Source: Amycolatopsis keratiniphila subsp. keratiniphila (GTDB taxonomy: Bacteria > Actinomycetota > Actinomycetes > Mycobacteriales > Pseudonocardiaceae). Taken from it: a stretch of 64,000 bases of DNA. Position numbers and translations under genes: made by a program. The stretch is from positions 1 through 64,000 of the forward strand of contig NZ_LQMT02000022.1 of assembly GCF_001620365.2 (NCBI RefSeq), given 5' to 3'. Below, piece after piece: positions 15,040 to 23,084 of the stretch (positions within the stretch are counted from its first letter, which is position 1; every line of letters starts with the position of its first letter). Under the pieces are notes generated by a model that worked only from the letters and a program-made list of their open reading frames with translations, was not told where the DNA came from and made no database searches.

Positions 15040-16701
15040 TTATGCCTGTTGCTGCTGCTGTTGCTGGGTGGTGGTCAGCTCCGGACCCTGTTCGGCGACC
15101 AGACCGTCCACTTGGGACAGTGCGCCGAGCGCGGGCCGGTCCAGTTCCCGTTCCGCCGTCGAGGACCGCGGCGCCAGCACCCAGGTGTCCTTGGAACCGC
15201 CGCCCTGCGACGAATTGACGACCAGGCTGCCCTCCGGAAGCGCGACCCGCGTCAGCCCGCCCGGCAGGACGAAGATCTCCTTGCCGTCGTTGACCGCGAA
15301 CGGCCGGAGATCGACGTGCCGCGGCGCCAGTCTTTCGTCCACTTTGGATGGAACGGTGGACAGCTGGACCACCGGCTGGGCGATCCAGCCGCGTTTGTTC
15401 GCGCGGACCTTGCGCTTCAGCGCGGTCAGCTCGGCCTGCGTCGCCTCCGGGCCGAACACTATGCCGTACCCGCCCGAACCTTCGACCGGTTTGATCACCA
15501 GCTCGTCCATATGCCGCATGACGTGGTCGAACTCGTCCGGCAGCCAGCACCGGAAGGTGTCCACGTTGGGCAGCAGCGGCTTCTCGTTGAGGTAGTACTT
15601 CACCATCTCGGGCACGTAGGTGTAGACGAGCTTGTCGTCGCCGACGCCGTTGCCCACCGCGTTCGCGATCACCACGTTGCCCGCACGCGCCGCGTTGAGG
15701 ATTCCGGCCACGCCGAGCACGGAATCCGGCCGGTAGTGCACCGGATCGAGGAACTCGTCGTCGATCCGCCGGTAGATGACGTCGACCTGCCGCTCACCCT
15801 CGGTGGTACGCAGGTACACGACGTTGTCCCGGCAGAACATGTCGCGGCCTTCGACCAGCTCGACCCCCATCAGCCGGGCCAGCAGCGAATGCTCGAAGTA
15901 CGCGGAGTTGTGCACGCCGGGGGTGAGCACGACGACCATCGGGTCGGCGACGTTGGCCGCGGCCGCCGCCCGGAGCGCACGCAAGAGATGCGAAGCGTAA
16001 TCGCCGACCGGGCGCACCCGGTGCTGGGCGAACAGGTCCGGGAACACGCGCGCCATCGTGCGGCGGTTCTCCATCACGTACGACACGCCGGACGGGTTGC
16101 GGAGATTGTCCTCCAGTACCCGGAAGGTGCCCTCCTCGTCGCGCACCAGGTCCACACCGGACACATGGATGCGGACGCCGTTGGGCGGGTTGATCCCGAA
16201 CGCCTCACGCTGGAAGTGCTCGCACGAGGTGATCAGCCGTCGAGGAAGAACGCCGTCACGCAGGATCTGGCGGTCGCCGTACACGTCGGCGAGAAAGGCT
16301 TCGAGCGCGCGGACCCGTTGCGCCACCCCGCGTTCGAGTTTGCTCCATTCGGTGGTGGTGATCACGCGCGGCACCAGGTCGAGCGGGAACGGGCGTTCCT
16401 GGCCGGACAGCGAGAACGTGATGCCCTGGTCCACCATGGCCCGGTCGATCGCCGCCGACCGGGACGAGAGGTCCGCCGACGTCAGCGCGGAGATCGATTC
16501 GTACAGCGCGCGGTACGGCTGGCGGACCGTGCCGTCGGCGGTGAACATCTCGTCGTACGCGCCCGCGTGCGGCCGGGACGGCGAGAGATAGCCGTCGAAC
16601 TGCGCCCCGGGTTTCGCCGCGCGCCGGGCCGACGTCGTCGTCCGAGGGCGGCGGCCCGCAGGTGGGAGCCGGGGCGCCGAGTTGTTGTTCATGGGGGTCA
16701 T
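15040..16701 (-). CDS. Circularly permuted ATP-grasp protein
   Basis: A 553-residue protein of the circularly permuted ATP-grasp type (formerly DUF404/DUF407). The N-terminal 35 residues are basic and variable; then DGYLSP, DEMF, FLADVYGDRQIL and DLVRDEEGTFRVLEDN motifs follow, with KPVEGSGGYGIVFG (about residue 400) and KDTWVL near the end. The protein ends in a run of seven glutamines and Ala. ATG 16701 is used; ATG 16692 is close by. It is the first gene of the operon and predicted to ligate a carboxylate to an amine. Confidence 0.9.
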   Translation of the reverse strand: MTPMNNNSAPRLPPAGRRPRTTTSARRAAKPGAQFDGYLSPSRPHAGAYDEMFTADGTVRQPYRALYESISALTSADLSSRSAAIDRAMVDQGITFSLSGQERPFPLDLVPRVITTTEWSKLERGVAQRVRALEAFLADVYGDRQILRDGVLPRRLITSCEHFQREAFGINPPNGVRIHVSGVDLVRDEEGTFRVLEDNLRNPSGVSYVMENRRTMARVFPDLFAQHRVRPVGDYASHLLRALRAAAAANVADPMVVVLTPGVHNSAYFEHSLLARLMGVELVEGRDMFCRDNVVYLRTTEGERQVDVIYRRIDDEFLDPVHYRPDSVLGVAGILNAARAGNVVIANAVGNGVGDDKLVYTYVPEMVKYYLNEKPLLPNVDTFRCWLPDEFDHVMRHMDELVIKPVEGSGGYGIVFGPEATQAELTALKRKVRANKRGWIAQPVVQLSTVPSKVDERLAPRHVDLRPFAVNDGKEIFVLPGGLTRVALPEGSLVVNSSQGGGSKDTWVLAPRSSTAERELDRPALGALSQVDGLVAEQGPELTTTQQQQQQQA

Positions 16702-16851
16702 CGTGACCCATGTACCCCGTTCGGCGCGAGATGCCCGGGTTGGCTTGTTGGAATGATCAGCCTGATGCTAGCCTCGCCGCACGTATTCAAACCTGACTGG
16801 GGAAGGTTGGATTCTGTTCGGCGTTTCGCCATGCGTATAACTCGCATATTA

Positions 16852-16868
16852 CCTGCTGGATAAGCAGG
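16852..16868. promoter_or_regulatory. Small inverted repeat before the secreted-protein gene
   Basis: CCTGCT and AGCAGG arms flank a GGATA loop, in an unusually AT-rich 200-base gap (16702-16902) between divergent genes. A second dyad, ATGCG...CGCAT, lies at about 16831-16847. These are candidates for a regulator site or leader hairpin for the small secreted protein; the evidence is only symmetry and location. Confidence 0.3.
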
Positions 16869-16902
16869 CTCTGAATTTTACATGCAATTTTCAAGGGGAA
16901 TT

Positions 16903-17190
16903 GTGAAGAATCTTGTGAAGACGTTCATCGTGGCCGGTGCCGCAGTGGCGGCGCTGGCCGTTCCGGGTGTCGCGATGGCAGCTCAGGACGGTGCCGCGGC
17001 GCCGTCGACCAGTGTCGGCGTAACGGATGTCACGAGTCGTTGGTGCGGTCACAACTACGATAGCTGTATCCGTGAGCGGAGCGAATTCGCCCGGTATTAC
17101 AACGTCGGGCCGCTCGAGTACTTTCCTGTCGACCCCAGTTGTGCGGGTATCTGCTACAACGGCTACAGGTTCCAATACTGGCCCAAGTAG
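16903..17190 (+). CDS. Small secreted four-cysteine protein
   Basis: A 95-residue protein not assigned to any family I recognise. It begins MKNLVKTFIVAGAAVAALA and has a clear Sec signal peptide ending in AMA-A, giving a mature chain of about 68 residues. The mature part has four cysteines (WCGHNYDSC and SCAGIC), enough for two disulfides, and is rich in aromatic residues near the end (YNGYRFQYWPK). GTG 16903 has AAGGGG at good distance; an upstream ATG at 16882 would only add an extra n-region. The upstream DNA is AT-rich compared with its neighbours. Confidence 0.65.
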   Translation: MKNLVKTFIVAGAAVAALAVPGVAMAAQDGAAAPSTSVGVTDVTSRWCGHNYDSCIRERSEFARYYNVGPLEYFPVDPSCAGICYNGYRFQYWPK

Positions 17191-17408
17191 ATAGGGCGGC
17201 GGTGGGGCGCTTCGGCGCCCCACCGTGTTTCACGTGCCGGGCCGGTCGAACCCCTGTCGGGACCCACCGGGACCCGAGGTCGGCTCCATCCCGTCGTCGG
17301 GACGATCTTCGCTAGAAACAGCGCTGTAACGTCTCGGTGCTGTGCTTGCCGCCGGATGAGTGGCACTATGCATGCTCTCGACACATGGGAACTACAAGGA
17401 GTGACGAC
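17191..17408. other. Intergenic region before the amino-acid transporter operon
   Basis: This 218-base gap holds the end of the secreted-protein transcript (GGGCGGCGGTGGGGCGC followed by GGCGCCCC can pair as a hairpin near 17195-17222) and presumably the promoter of the transporter operon. I see no further gene in it. Confidence 0.3.
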
Positions 17409-18221
17409 GTGGCTCGATTCAAAGCGCTCGCCCTGATCCCGGCGCTCGCCCTGGCCGCGGGTGCGCTGTCCGCGTGCGGCGAGGAAGGCGGAACCGCGGC
17501 CGGCGGCGTCCAGCTCGTCGCGTCCGGCAAGGTCACCACCTGCACGCACCTGCCCTACCAGCCCTTCCAGGTCAAACAGGGTGACAAGATCGTCGGCTTC
17601 GACGTCGACCTGGTCGACCTGGTCGGCAAGAAGCTGGGTGTCGAGCAGAGCATCGTCGACATCGCCTTCGAGAACATCGAGTCCGGCGAAGCGATGAACA
17701 GCGGACAGTGCGATCTCGCCGCCGCCGGGATGACGATCACCGACAAGCGCAAGGAGAAGTTCGACTTCTCCGACCCGTACTTCGAGGCGACCCAGGCCCT
17801 GCTGGTCAAGACCGGTTCGCCGATCAAGGACCTCTCCAACGTGGCGGGCAAGAAGATCGGTGTCCAGTCGGCCACCACCGGCGCCGACTACGCCAAGGAG
17901 AAGGCGACCGGCGCCGAGATCGTCACGTTCGACGACCTCGCCCTGCTGGAGCAGGCCGTCAAGAACGGCACGGTCGACGCGGGCGTCAACGACAACGGCG
18001 TGCTCTACGACTTCGCGAAGACGAACCCGGACACGACGGTCGTCACCGAGTTCAAGACGAACGAGTTCTACGGCATCGGCGTGAAGAAGGGCAACACCGC
18101 CCTCCTCGGCAAGATCAACGAGGTGCTCAAGGCCGCCGCGACGGACGGCTCCTACGCGCAGATCTACCAGAAGTGGTTCGGCAAGGCGCCGACCTGGCAG
18201 CCCGGAGCTGCGTCGAACTAG
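17409..18221 (+). CDS. Polar amino-acid ABC transporter substrate-binding lipoprotein
   Basis: A 270-residue family 3 solute-binding protein. A signal sequence ends in the lipobox LSAC, so it is anchored outside the membrane. Typical motifs are GFDVDLVDLVGKKLG, DLAAAGMTITDKRKEKFDFSDPYF split across the ligand site, and VGVQSATTGADY-like KIGVQSATTGADY. GTG 17409 follows AAGGAG; the longer frame upstream lacks support. It is the first gene of a complete importer, probably for glutamate/glutamine or similar, followed by permease and ATPase genes. Confidence 0.92.
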   Translation: MARFKALALIPALALAAGALSACGEEGGTAAGGVQLVASGKVTTCTHLPYQPFQVKQGDKIVGFDVDLVDLVGKKLGVEQSIVDIAFENIESGEAMNSGQCDLAAAGMTITDKRKEKFDFSDPYFEATQALLVKTGSPIKDLSNVAGKKIGVQSATTGADYAKEKATGAEIVTFDDLALLEQAVKNGTVDAGVNDNGVLYDFAKTNPDTTVVTEFKTNEFYGIGVKKGNTALLGKINEVLKAAATDGSYAQIYQKWFGKAPTWQPGAASN

Positions 18222-18291
18222 TCGAAGCCGCCCTGTGGCCGGTGCCGAGCGCACCGGCCACAGGCTTGTCGTCACCTGTTTGAGGAGAGAA

Positions 18292-19095
18292 ATGGCTTTG
18301 AGCCGCCGCCAGCGACGTTCGGCGTTCCGGACCGGGCAATACGTCCTGCTGCTGGTGATCGTCATCGTGCTCGCACTGCTGGCCGATTGGAGCAAGATCG
18401 GCAAGGCGTTCTTCGATCTCGAAGTCGCCGCCAAGCAGTTCCCTGACGTCATCACGGTCGCGCTGAAGAACACCGTCATCTTCACCGCGCTGGGCTTCGC
18501 GCTCGGCCTCGGGCTGGGCCTTCTGCTCGCCCTCATGAGACTTTCGTCCGTGGGCCCGTACCGCTGGTTCGCGCGCGGGTACATCGAGTTCTTCCGCGGG
18601 CTTCCCGCGCTGCTGATCTTCCTCGCGGTCGGCATCGGTGTCCCGACGGCCTTCAACACGAACCTGCCGCGCAATATCGCGATCATGCTCGCGCTGGGCA
18701 TCGTGTCGTCCGCCTACATGGCGGAAACCATCCGGGCCGGTATCCAGGCGGTGCCGCGCGGGCAGGTGGAGGCCGCGCGTTCGCTCGGTATGTCACCCGC
18801 CCGCACGATGATCACCGTCGTGATCCCGCAGGCGTTCCGGATCATCCTGCCGCCGCTGGCCAACGAGCTGATCATGCTGACGAAGGACTCTTCGCTGGCG
18901 TTCCTGCTCGGCACCACCCCGGCGCAGCAGGAACTCGCGCAGTTCAGCCGTCAGGCGCTGCTGGAGGCGAAGGGCCTGACCCCGATCGTCGTCGCCGGTC
19001 TGTGCTACCTCGTCATCACCATTCCGCTGTCGATCCTGCAGCAGCGGCTAGAAAAGAAATACGGAGCCGGAGTGCCCGGCGGAGGAACGGTATGA
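18292..19095 (+). CDS. Polar amino-acid ABC transporter permease
   Basis: A 267-residue HisM/GlnP-type permease with an N-terminal basic tail, about five membrane segments, and the EAA-like loop VEAARSLGMSPARTMITVVIPQAFR that contacts the ATPase. YIEFFRGLPALLIFL is the family signature. ATG 18292 follows a GAGGAGAG ribosome site. It overlaps the ATPase gene by ATGA. Only one permease gene is present, so it is expected to form a homodimer. Confidence 0.92.
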   Translation: MALSRRQRRSAFRTGQYVLLLVIVIVLALLADWSKIGKAFFDLEVAAKQFPDVITVALKNTVIFTALGFALGLGLGLLLALMRLSSVGPYRWFARGYIEFFRGLPALLIFLAVGIGVPTAFNTNLPRNIAIMLALGIVSSAYMAETIRAGIQAVPRGQVEAARSLGMSPARTMITVVIPQAFRIILPPLANELIMLTKDSSLAFLLGTTPAQQELAQFSRQALLEAKGLTPIVVAGLCYLVITIPLSILQQRLEKKYGAGVPGGGTV

Positions 19096-19847
19096 GCACC
19101 CAGACGATCGTCGAAGTTTCGGGACTGCACAAGGCGTTCGGCGAGCTCGAGGTGCTCAAGGGCATCGATCTGGAGGTTCAGCGCGGCCAGGTCGTCTGCA
19201 TCATCGGCCCGTCGGGATCCGGCAAGTCGACGTTGCTGCGCTGCGTCAACCTCCTCGAAGAGCCGCAGCAGGGCAAGATCGTGGTCAACGGCAGCGAGAT
19301 CACCGATCCGGACGTCGACATCGACGGCGCCCGCACGAAGATCGGCATGGTCTTCCAGTCGTTCAACCTCTTCTCGCACCTGAGCGTGCTCGACAACCTC
19401 ACCGTCGCTCAGCGCAAGGTGCTGAAGCGCGGCAAGGAAGAGGCGGAGCGCGTCGCGCGGGAAAACCTCGCGAAGGTCGGGCTGGCGGAGAAGGAGTCTT
19501 CGCTGCCGACGCAGCTTTCCGGCGGTCAGCAGCAGCGCGTCGCGATCGCGAGGGCGCTGTCGATGAACCCGGACGTCATGCTGTTCGACGAGCCGACGTC
19601 CGCGCTCGACCCCGAACTGGTCGGCGACGTCCTCGCCGTCATGCGGCAACTCGCGCAAGAGGGCATGACGATGCTCGTCGTCACGCACGAAATGCAGTTC
19701 GCGCGTGAAGTGGCCGACATCGTGCTGTTCATGGACGGCGGCGTCGTCGTCGAGCAGGGCGCGCCGGACCAGGTGATCGGGGACCCGCAGGAGGAGCGCA
19801 CGAAGACGTTCCTCTCGCGGGTCCTGAACCCGAACCACCAGGGCTAA
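19092..19847 (+). CDS. Polar amino-acid ABC transporter ATP-binding protein
   Basis: A 251-residue GlnQ/HisP-type ATPase: Walker A GPSGSGKST, Q-loop MVFQSFNLF, signature LSGGQQQR, Walker B VMLFDEPTSALDPE, H-loop THEM. A GGAGG lies just before ATG 19092, which overlaps the permease stop. It energises the uptake system encoded by the two preceding genes. The stop TAA overlaps the convergent EspG-like gene by four bases. Confidence 0.94.
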   Translation: MSTQTIVEVSGLHKAFGELEVLKGIDLEVQRGQVVCIIGPSGSGKSTLLRCVNLLEEPQQGKIVVNGSEITDPDVDIDGARTKIGMVFQSFNLFSHLSVLDNLTVAQRKVLKRGKEEAERVARENLAKVGLAEKESSLPTQLSGGQQQRVAIARALSMNPDVMLFDEPTSALDPELVGDVLAVMRQLAQEGMTMLVVTHEMQFAREVADIVLFMDGGVVVEQGAPDQVIGDPQEERTKTFLSRVLNPNHQG

Positions 19848-20587
19848 CGTCCGCGAAGCTGCGACTCCAGCTGGACGACCTTCGCGACGATTTCGTGCGG
19901 CCCGGCGCCCATGAGGCTCACCCAGCCCTTGGCGTCCGGGCCGAACACGACGCGGCCGTGTTCGGTGTCCATCCAGCCCGGCGGCCTTTCGACGCGTTTC
20001 CGGTTGCCGCCACCGTCACGGATGGCGACGTAGAGCCGTCCGAAGAAGGTGTGCGGCGACCGGATCCACTGGAGGATCTTCTTGGCGTCGCGGATGCTCG
20101 GACCGGTGCCGGTGAGCATCTCGCCCTTCATCAGGACCTGGAGATCGGCTTCCGAGCAGTTCAAGGACGGCGTGCGCGCGGCGGGCGCCTCGGGGAGCAG
20201 ACCGGTGAAATCCTGCGCCAGCGTGTCCGGCCGCGTCGGCGTCAGATAGACGACCTTGTCGACCAAAACGACGTTGACCGCTTCCCGCCCACTTCCCGCG
20301 GCGCGAACCGTCCGTTCACGCCCCTCGGACTTCACCCACGAGTAGTACTCCACCGCCGGCCGCTGCAGGAACCGCAACGTGTCGAGGAATTCGTCGTCGA
20401 TCCGGCCGCGCCTCAGCAGTCCTTGTCTGTCCAATTCGGACTGTGCGGTGGCGGCGAGCTCGCGCCGTTCCTCGGGCAGATACCACTGCGCACCGCGGAC
20501 GAGCGTCGGATGGATGTCGCCGAGATTGTGTTGGTCCAGCAGGGTTTCGTAGGTCTGGAGCGTCAGTTCGACGGGTTTCTGCAGCAC
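19844..20587 (-). CDS. EspG family ESX secretion-associated protein
   Basis: A 247-residue protein of the EspG family, cytosolic chaperones that bind PE-PPE type substrates and keep them soluble for type VII secretion. The N-terminal segment LQTYETLLDQHNLGDIHPTL and the GRVVFGPDAKGWVSLMGAGPHEIVAKV-type C-terminal half match the fold (quoted motif begins GRVVFGPDAKGW). GTG 20587 lies one base after the stop of the WXG/PPE-like gene, strongly suggesting co-translation with its client. No ESX core genes (EccB-E, MycP) are in the window. Confidence 0.82.
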   Translation of the reverse strand: MLQKPVELTLQTYETLLDQHNLGDIHPTLVRGAQWYLPEERRELAATAQSELDRQGLLRRGRIDDEFLDTLRFLQRPAVEYYSWVKSEGRERTVRAAGSGREAVNVVLVDKVVYLTPTRPDTLAQDFTGLLPEAPAARTPSLNCSEADLQVLMKGEMLTGTGPSIRDAKKILQWIRSPHTFFGRLYVAIRDGGGNRKRVERPPGWMDTEHGRVVFGPDAKGWVSLMGAGPHEIVAKVVQLESQLRGR

Positions 20588-20588
20588 G

Positions 20589-21794
20589 TCACGCGCCGAT
20601 CACCGGCGGAACCGGCTTGTCACCGTCGTACCCGCCGAAGAGTGAGTCGCCGTCCTCTTCCTGCAGCGTGATCTTGCGCTGGTGCTCCTCGTCCTCGCCG
20701 CCCTTGCCCTTGCCGGCCCCGGCGCCCATCCCGCCGCCGCCCATACCCGGCGCTCCGGGCCGCCCCGCCGCCGCGGGCCCGCCGCCCGCCGGTGTACCGC
20801 GCATCGCGCCTTCACCGGGCATGGCGGCGCCGACGCCGCGACCGGGCCCCATGCTCCCCGGCCCGCCCGTCGACCCACCCGGCCCGAACCCGCCGCCGGG
20901 CCCGAAACCAGGTCCGAAGCCGCCGCCCGATCCCGGTCCGAATCCGTTGCCGCCACCGGGTCCGCCGCTGCCGGGTCCGAAGTTGGGGGACCGGAAGTCG
21001 CCTGGCCTCGCTTGCATCCGGTGGCTCGTGCTGGACAGGTCGGTCCCATCGTTCGGCTGCGGCGACGGCAGCGGCCGCGGCATCTGCGGCACCCGCGGCG
21101 CCGGCGGAACCTGCGGGGGCCTCGGCGCCTGATACCCCTCGGCCCCCGGAGGCGCGCTGTACGAACTCGGCCCGCCGGTGTACCCGCTGGGACCACTGTG
21201 CCGCCCGGAGTCGCCGGGCCCGCCGCTAAACCCGCTGACCTTGGTCTGGCCGGGATCGATCGGATCCGGTGTGATCGGCCCCGACGAGACGTTCGGATCA
21301 TGCGCGGCCGGATAGACCGGCGCGAGCGACTGCTGCCGCGGCTGGGTGCTTTGGTAATACGGCTCGTAGATCTCGACGTTGTGCTTGGTGTCGGCGTCGA
21401 ACTTCGCCGCGGCGATCTCGTCGTCACTCGCGCCGATGGACAGGATGTCCTCGGGCCCGCTGTCCCCCGCGCGCTCCTTCTCGACCGGGCGGACATTGCC
21501 GCGCGTGTAATGGAAGGAGGCGTTCTGGTCGTACATCGACTGGCGGGCGCGGTCCATGTTCTCGCCGGCGATCTTGGACGTCGCGATGAGCGGGGCGAGG
21601 CCTGCTGTTCCGCTGTCGGCGGCCTTGCCCTTCCAGAAGGTACTCAGCGCCGTTTGGCTTTTCTCCAGCGTGATGCTCATCTTGTGATGGACGTCCATCA
21701 AGGTGTGAGAGGCCTGCTGTGCTTTGTCGAGGGTGCCGGTGGTGTCGGGGTTGGCGTTGAGCTTGGTGTAGATCTCCCAACCGCTGTAGGTCAT
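20589..21794 (-). CDS. WXG100/PPE-like secreted substrate with Pro/Gly-rich tail
   Basis: A 401-residue protein. Residues 1-120 form a helical domain with a W-K-G turn (W54-G56, STFWKGKAAD) typical of WXG100/PPE helical hairpins. From about residue 165 to 370 it is a low-complexity Pro/Gly/Ser-rich region with a glycine-dominated part near 270-350. The last 30 residues are acidic and end in PPVIGA, a tail seen in other actinobacterial EspG-linked proteins. It lies between a DUF3558 lipoprotein gene and espG in one operon. I infer it is the EspG client and a type VII substrate. Confidence 0.75.
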   Translation of the reverse strand: MTYSGWEIYTKLNANPDTTGTLDKAQQASHTLMDVHHKMSITLEKSQTALSTFWKGKAADSGTAGLAPLIATSKIAGENMDRARQSMYDQNASFHYTRGNVRPVEKERAGDSGPEDILSIGASDDEIAAAKFDADTKHNVEIYEPYYQSTQPRQQSLAPVYPAAHDPNVSSGPITPDPIDPGQTKVSGFSGGPGDSGRHSGPSGYTGGPSSYSAPPGAEGYQAPRPPQVPPAPRVPQMPRPLPSPQPNDGTDLSSTSHRMQARPGDFRSPNFGPGSGGPGGGNGFGPGSGGGFGPGFGPGGGFGPGGSTGGPGSMGPGRGVGAAMPGEGAMRGTPAGGGPAAAGRPGAPGMGGGGMGAGAGKGKGGEDEEHQRKITLQEEDGDSLFGGYDGDKPVPPVIGA

Positions 21795-21799
21795 GGGCC

Positions 21800-22405
21800 C
21801 TACGCTCCCTTGAGGTTCTTGATCGCCGCAGCCGCTACCTTGGTGGCCATTCCGCAGGAATCAGAATACGAAGGGTGGTCGCTACCGAGCCGCGGAATGA
21901 CGGTGTAAACGAGGTCGTCTCGAATGCCGACAGCGAGGGTGCAGGTCCCAGGTCCTTCGCCGCCATTCGCGTAGACGACAGCTGGGTATCCGTCAACTTG
22001 TTCGACTGGTTTGAAGGTCGTCAAGCCTCCGGTCGCGTTCTGTGCGTAGAGAGAACTGAGTCCTTCTTTGTTACCGGCGACAAGCCCTGCACTGACGGTG
22101 TTCGCCCCTTTGGCGAAGATCCACGCGCAGGCTTTGCCCATGGTCAGATTCTCTTGTTCAGTGCGTTCGACTTTGCCGCCGAGTGACTCGACCTCAGCCG
22201 TGGGGACGGCCGCACACGGGTCGGACTCGAACTGCGCGGTGTTGGCGATCGGATTCATGACGGCTGGGGCTCCGTTCGACGGAAGACCTGTCGAGGACGG
22301 AGCACCGGTCGGCGTGGGAGTACCGGACTTCTGGTCGCTGCAACCACCGAGAAAAGCTATTGAGCTCAACGCCGCAATGGTCAAAACCGTGGCCTTGGGT
22401 CGCAT
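21800..22405 (-). CDS. DUF3558 family lipoprotein (copy a)
   Basis: A 201-residue lipoprotein with signal sequence and lipobox FLGGC (Cys22). A Ser/Pro-rich linker is followed by a DUF3558 domain with conserved cysteines (DPCAAVPTAEV, KACAWIF, GTCTLAVGI, DSCGMAT). Function is unknown; related mycobacterial proteins are lipoproteins LprB/LprC. Its ATG overlaps the previous gene's TGA by one base (TGATG). It is closely similar to the copy at 23085-23723, with an identical TCTLAVGIRDDLVYTVIP stretch. Base composition looks less GC-rich than the neighbours. Confidence 0.85.
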   Translation of the reverse strand: MRPKATVLTIAALSSIAFLGGCSDQKSGTPTPTGAPSSTGLPSNGAPAVMNPIANTAQFESDPCAAVPTAEVESLGGKVERTEQENLTMGKACAWIFAKGANTVSAGLVAGNKEGLSSLYAQNATGGLTTFKPVEQVDGYPAVVYANGGEGPGTCTLAVGIRDDLVYTVIPRLGSDHPSYSDSCGMATKVAAAAIKNLKGA

Positions 22406-22911
22406 CAGTCGATCTTTCCAATCTGGCGGAGCGCGTCGATCGCGGCTTGGTCTTGCTCTTGGTAAGCAGTCCGTATCTGGATCAGGGTGTCGACGTAGGC
22501 ACGGGTGTACAGCTCCGCACCCTGGAGGAAGCTCTTGTATTCGGTACCGGACTTATTCGCCGCGGCTGTGTAACCCTGGCTGCCGACCTCATCACCAGGT
22601 GGCTTTATCTGGTCCAGCCATACACTTTCGTTCTGGGCAAGCCTGAAATCGTCCTTCAGGCAGTCCTCAAGGGATTTGATCACGTTGTCCATGGCTTCCG
22701 GGTCAAACTCCCAGCCGCCGTTCGCCGAGGCAGCTGCGAAGTCGGCCTTTGCCTGCCCTGCGCCGAGATTGCGGTAGTCCGGCGGTGGGGGTGGCGGAGG
22801 CGGCGCTGCGGCGGCGCCCTGAATCAGCCCCGATCCTTGCGGCGGCGTCTGCGGGCTGGGTCCGTTGATCTGGTCGTAGACCCCTTGAGGCCCGCTTCCC
22901 GGTCTCGTCAT
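22405..22911 (-). CDS. PE/WXG-like partner protein with polyproline stretch
   Basis: A 168-residue protein not confidently assigned to a named family. Residues 1-45 are Pro/Gly-rich and contain eight consecutive prolines (37-44). The remainder is helical (FDPEAMDNVIKSLEDCLKDD, LQGAELYTRAYVDTLIQI, a second long helix), similar in size and arrangement to PE/WXG100-type proteins. A strong GGGGAGG precedes ATG 22911. It opens a run with DUF3558a, the WXG/PPE-like protein and EspG, so I infer a secreted partner of the WXG/PPE-like protein. Confidence 0.65.
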   Translation of the reverse strand: MTRPGSGPQGVYDQINGPSPQTPPQGSGLIQGAAAAPPPPPPPPDYRNLGAGQAKADFAAASANGGWEFDPEAMDNVIKSLEDCLKDDFRLAQNESVWLDQIKPPGDEVGSQGYTAAANKSGTEYKSFLQGAELYTRAYVDTLIQIRTAYQEQDQAAIDALRQIGKID

Positions 22912-22990
22912 GTCGTGCCTCCCCGCACGGGCCGCGATGGGGCCGCGACCTACCCGTAGTTCCCTACTGACTCCAACCGGTGACGATAGC
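22912..22990 (-). repeat. Duplicated leader, copy 1
   Basis: About 80 bases directly upstream of the polyproline gene, including the ribosome site, are nearly identical to 23724-23803 upstream of DUF3558b. The first 26 bases outside the start codon match exactly (GTCGTGCCTCCCCGCACGGG and beyond), and later parts such as CGCGACCTACCCGTAGT match too. They mark a tandem duplication and probably contain the shared promoter. Confidence 0.8.
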
Positions 22991-23084
22991 AGCAGATAAA
23001 CCGGTGATCAGCACCTTCGTGGAAGATCACCATCGAAAGATGTGGACATCGATGTACTTTGTCCCGATCGACGGTTTCGTGTGG

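Noticed and set aside
20443..21132. Proline-rich open frame on the plus strand
   Set aside because: It is antisense to the Gly/Pro-rich tail of the WXG/PPE-like gene and an artefact of its composition; no ribosome site or family.
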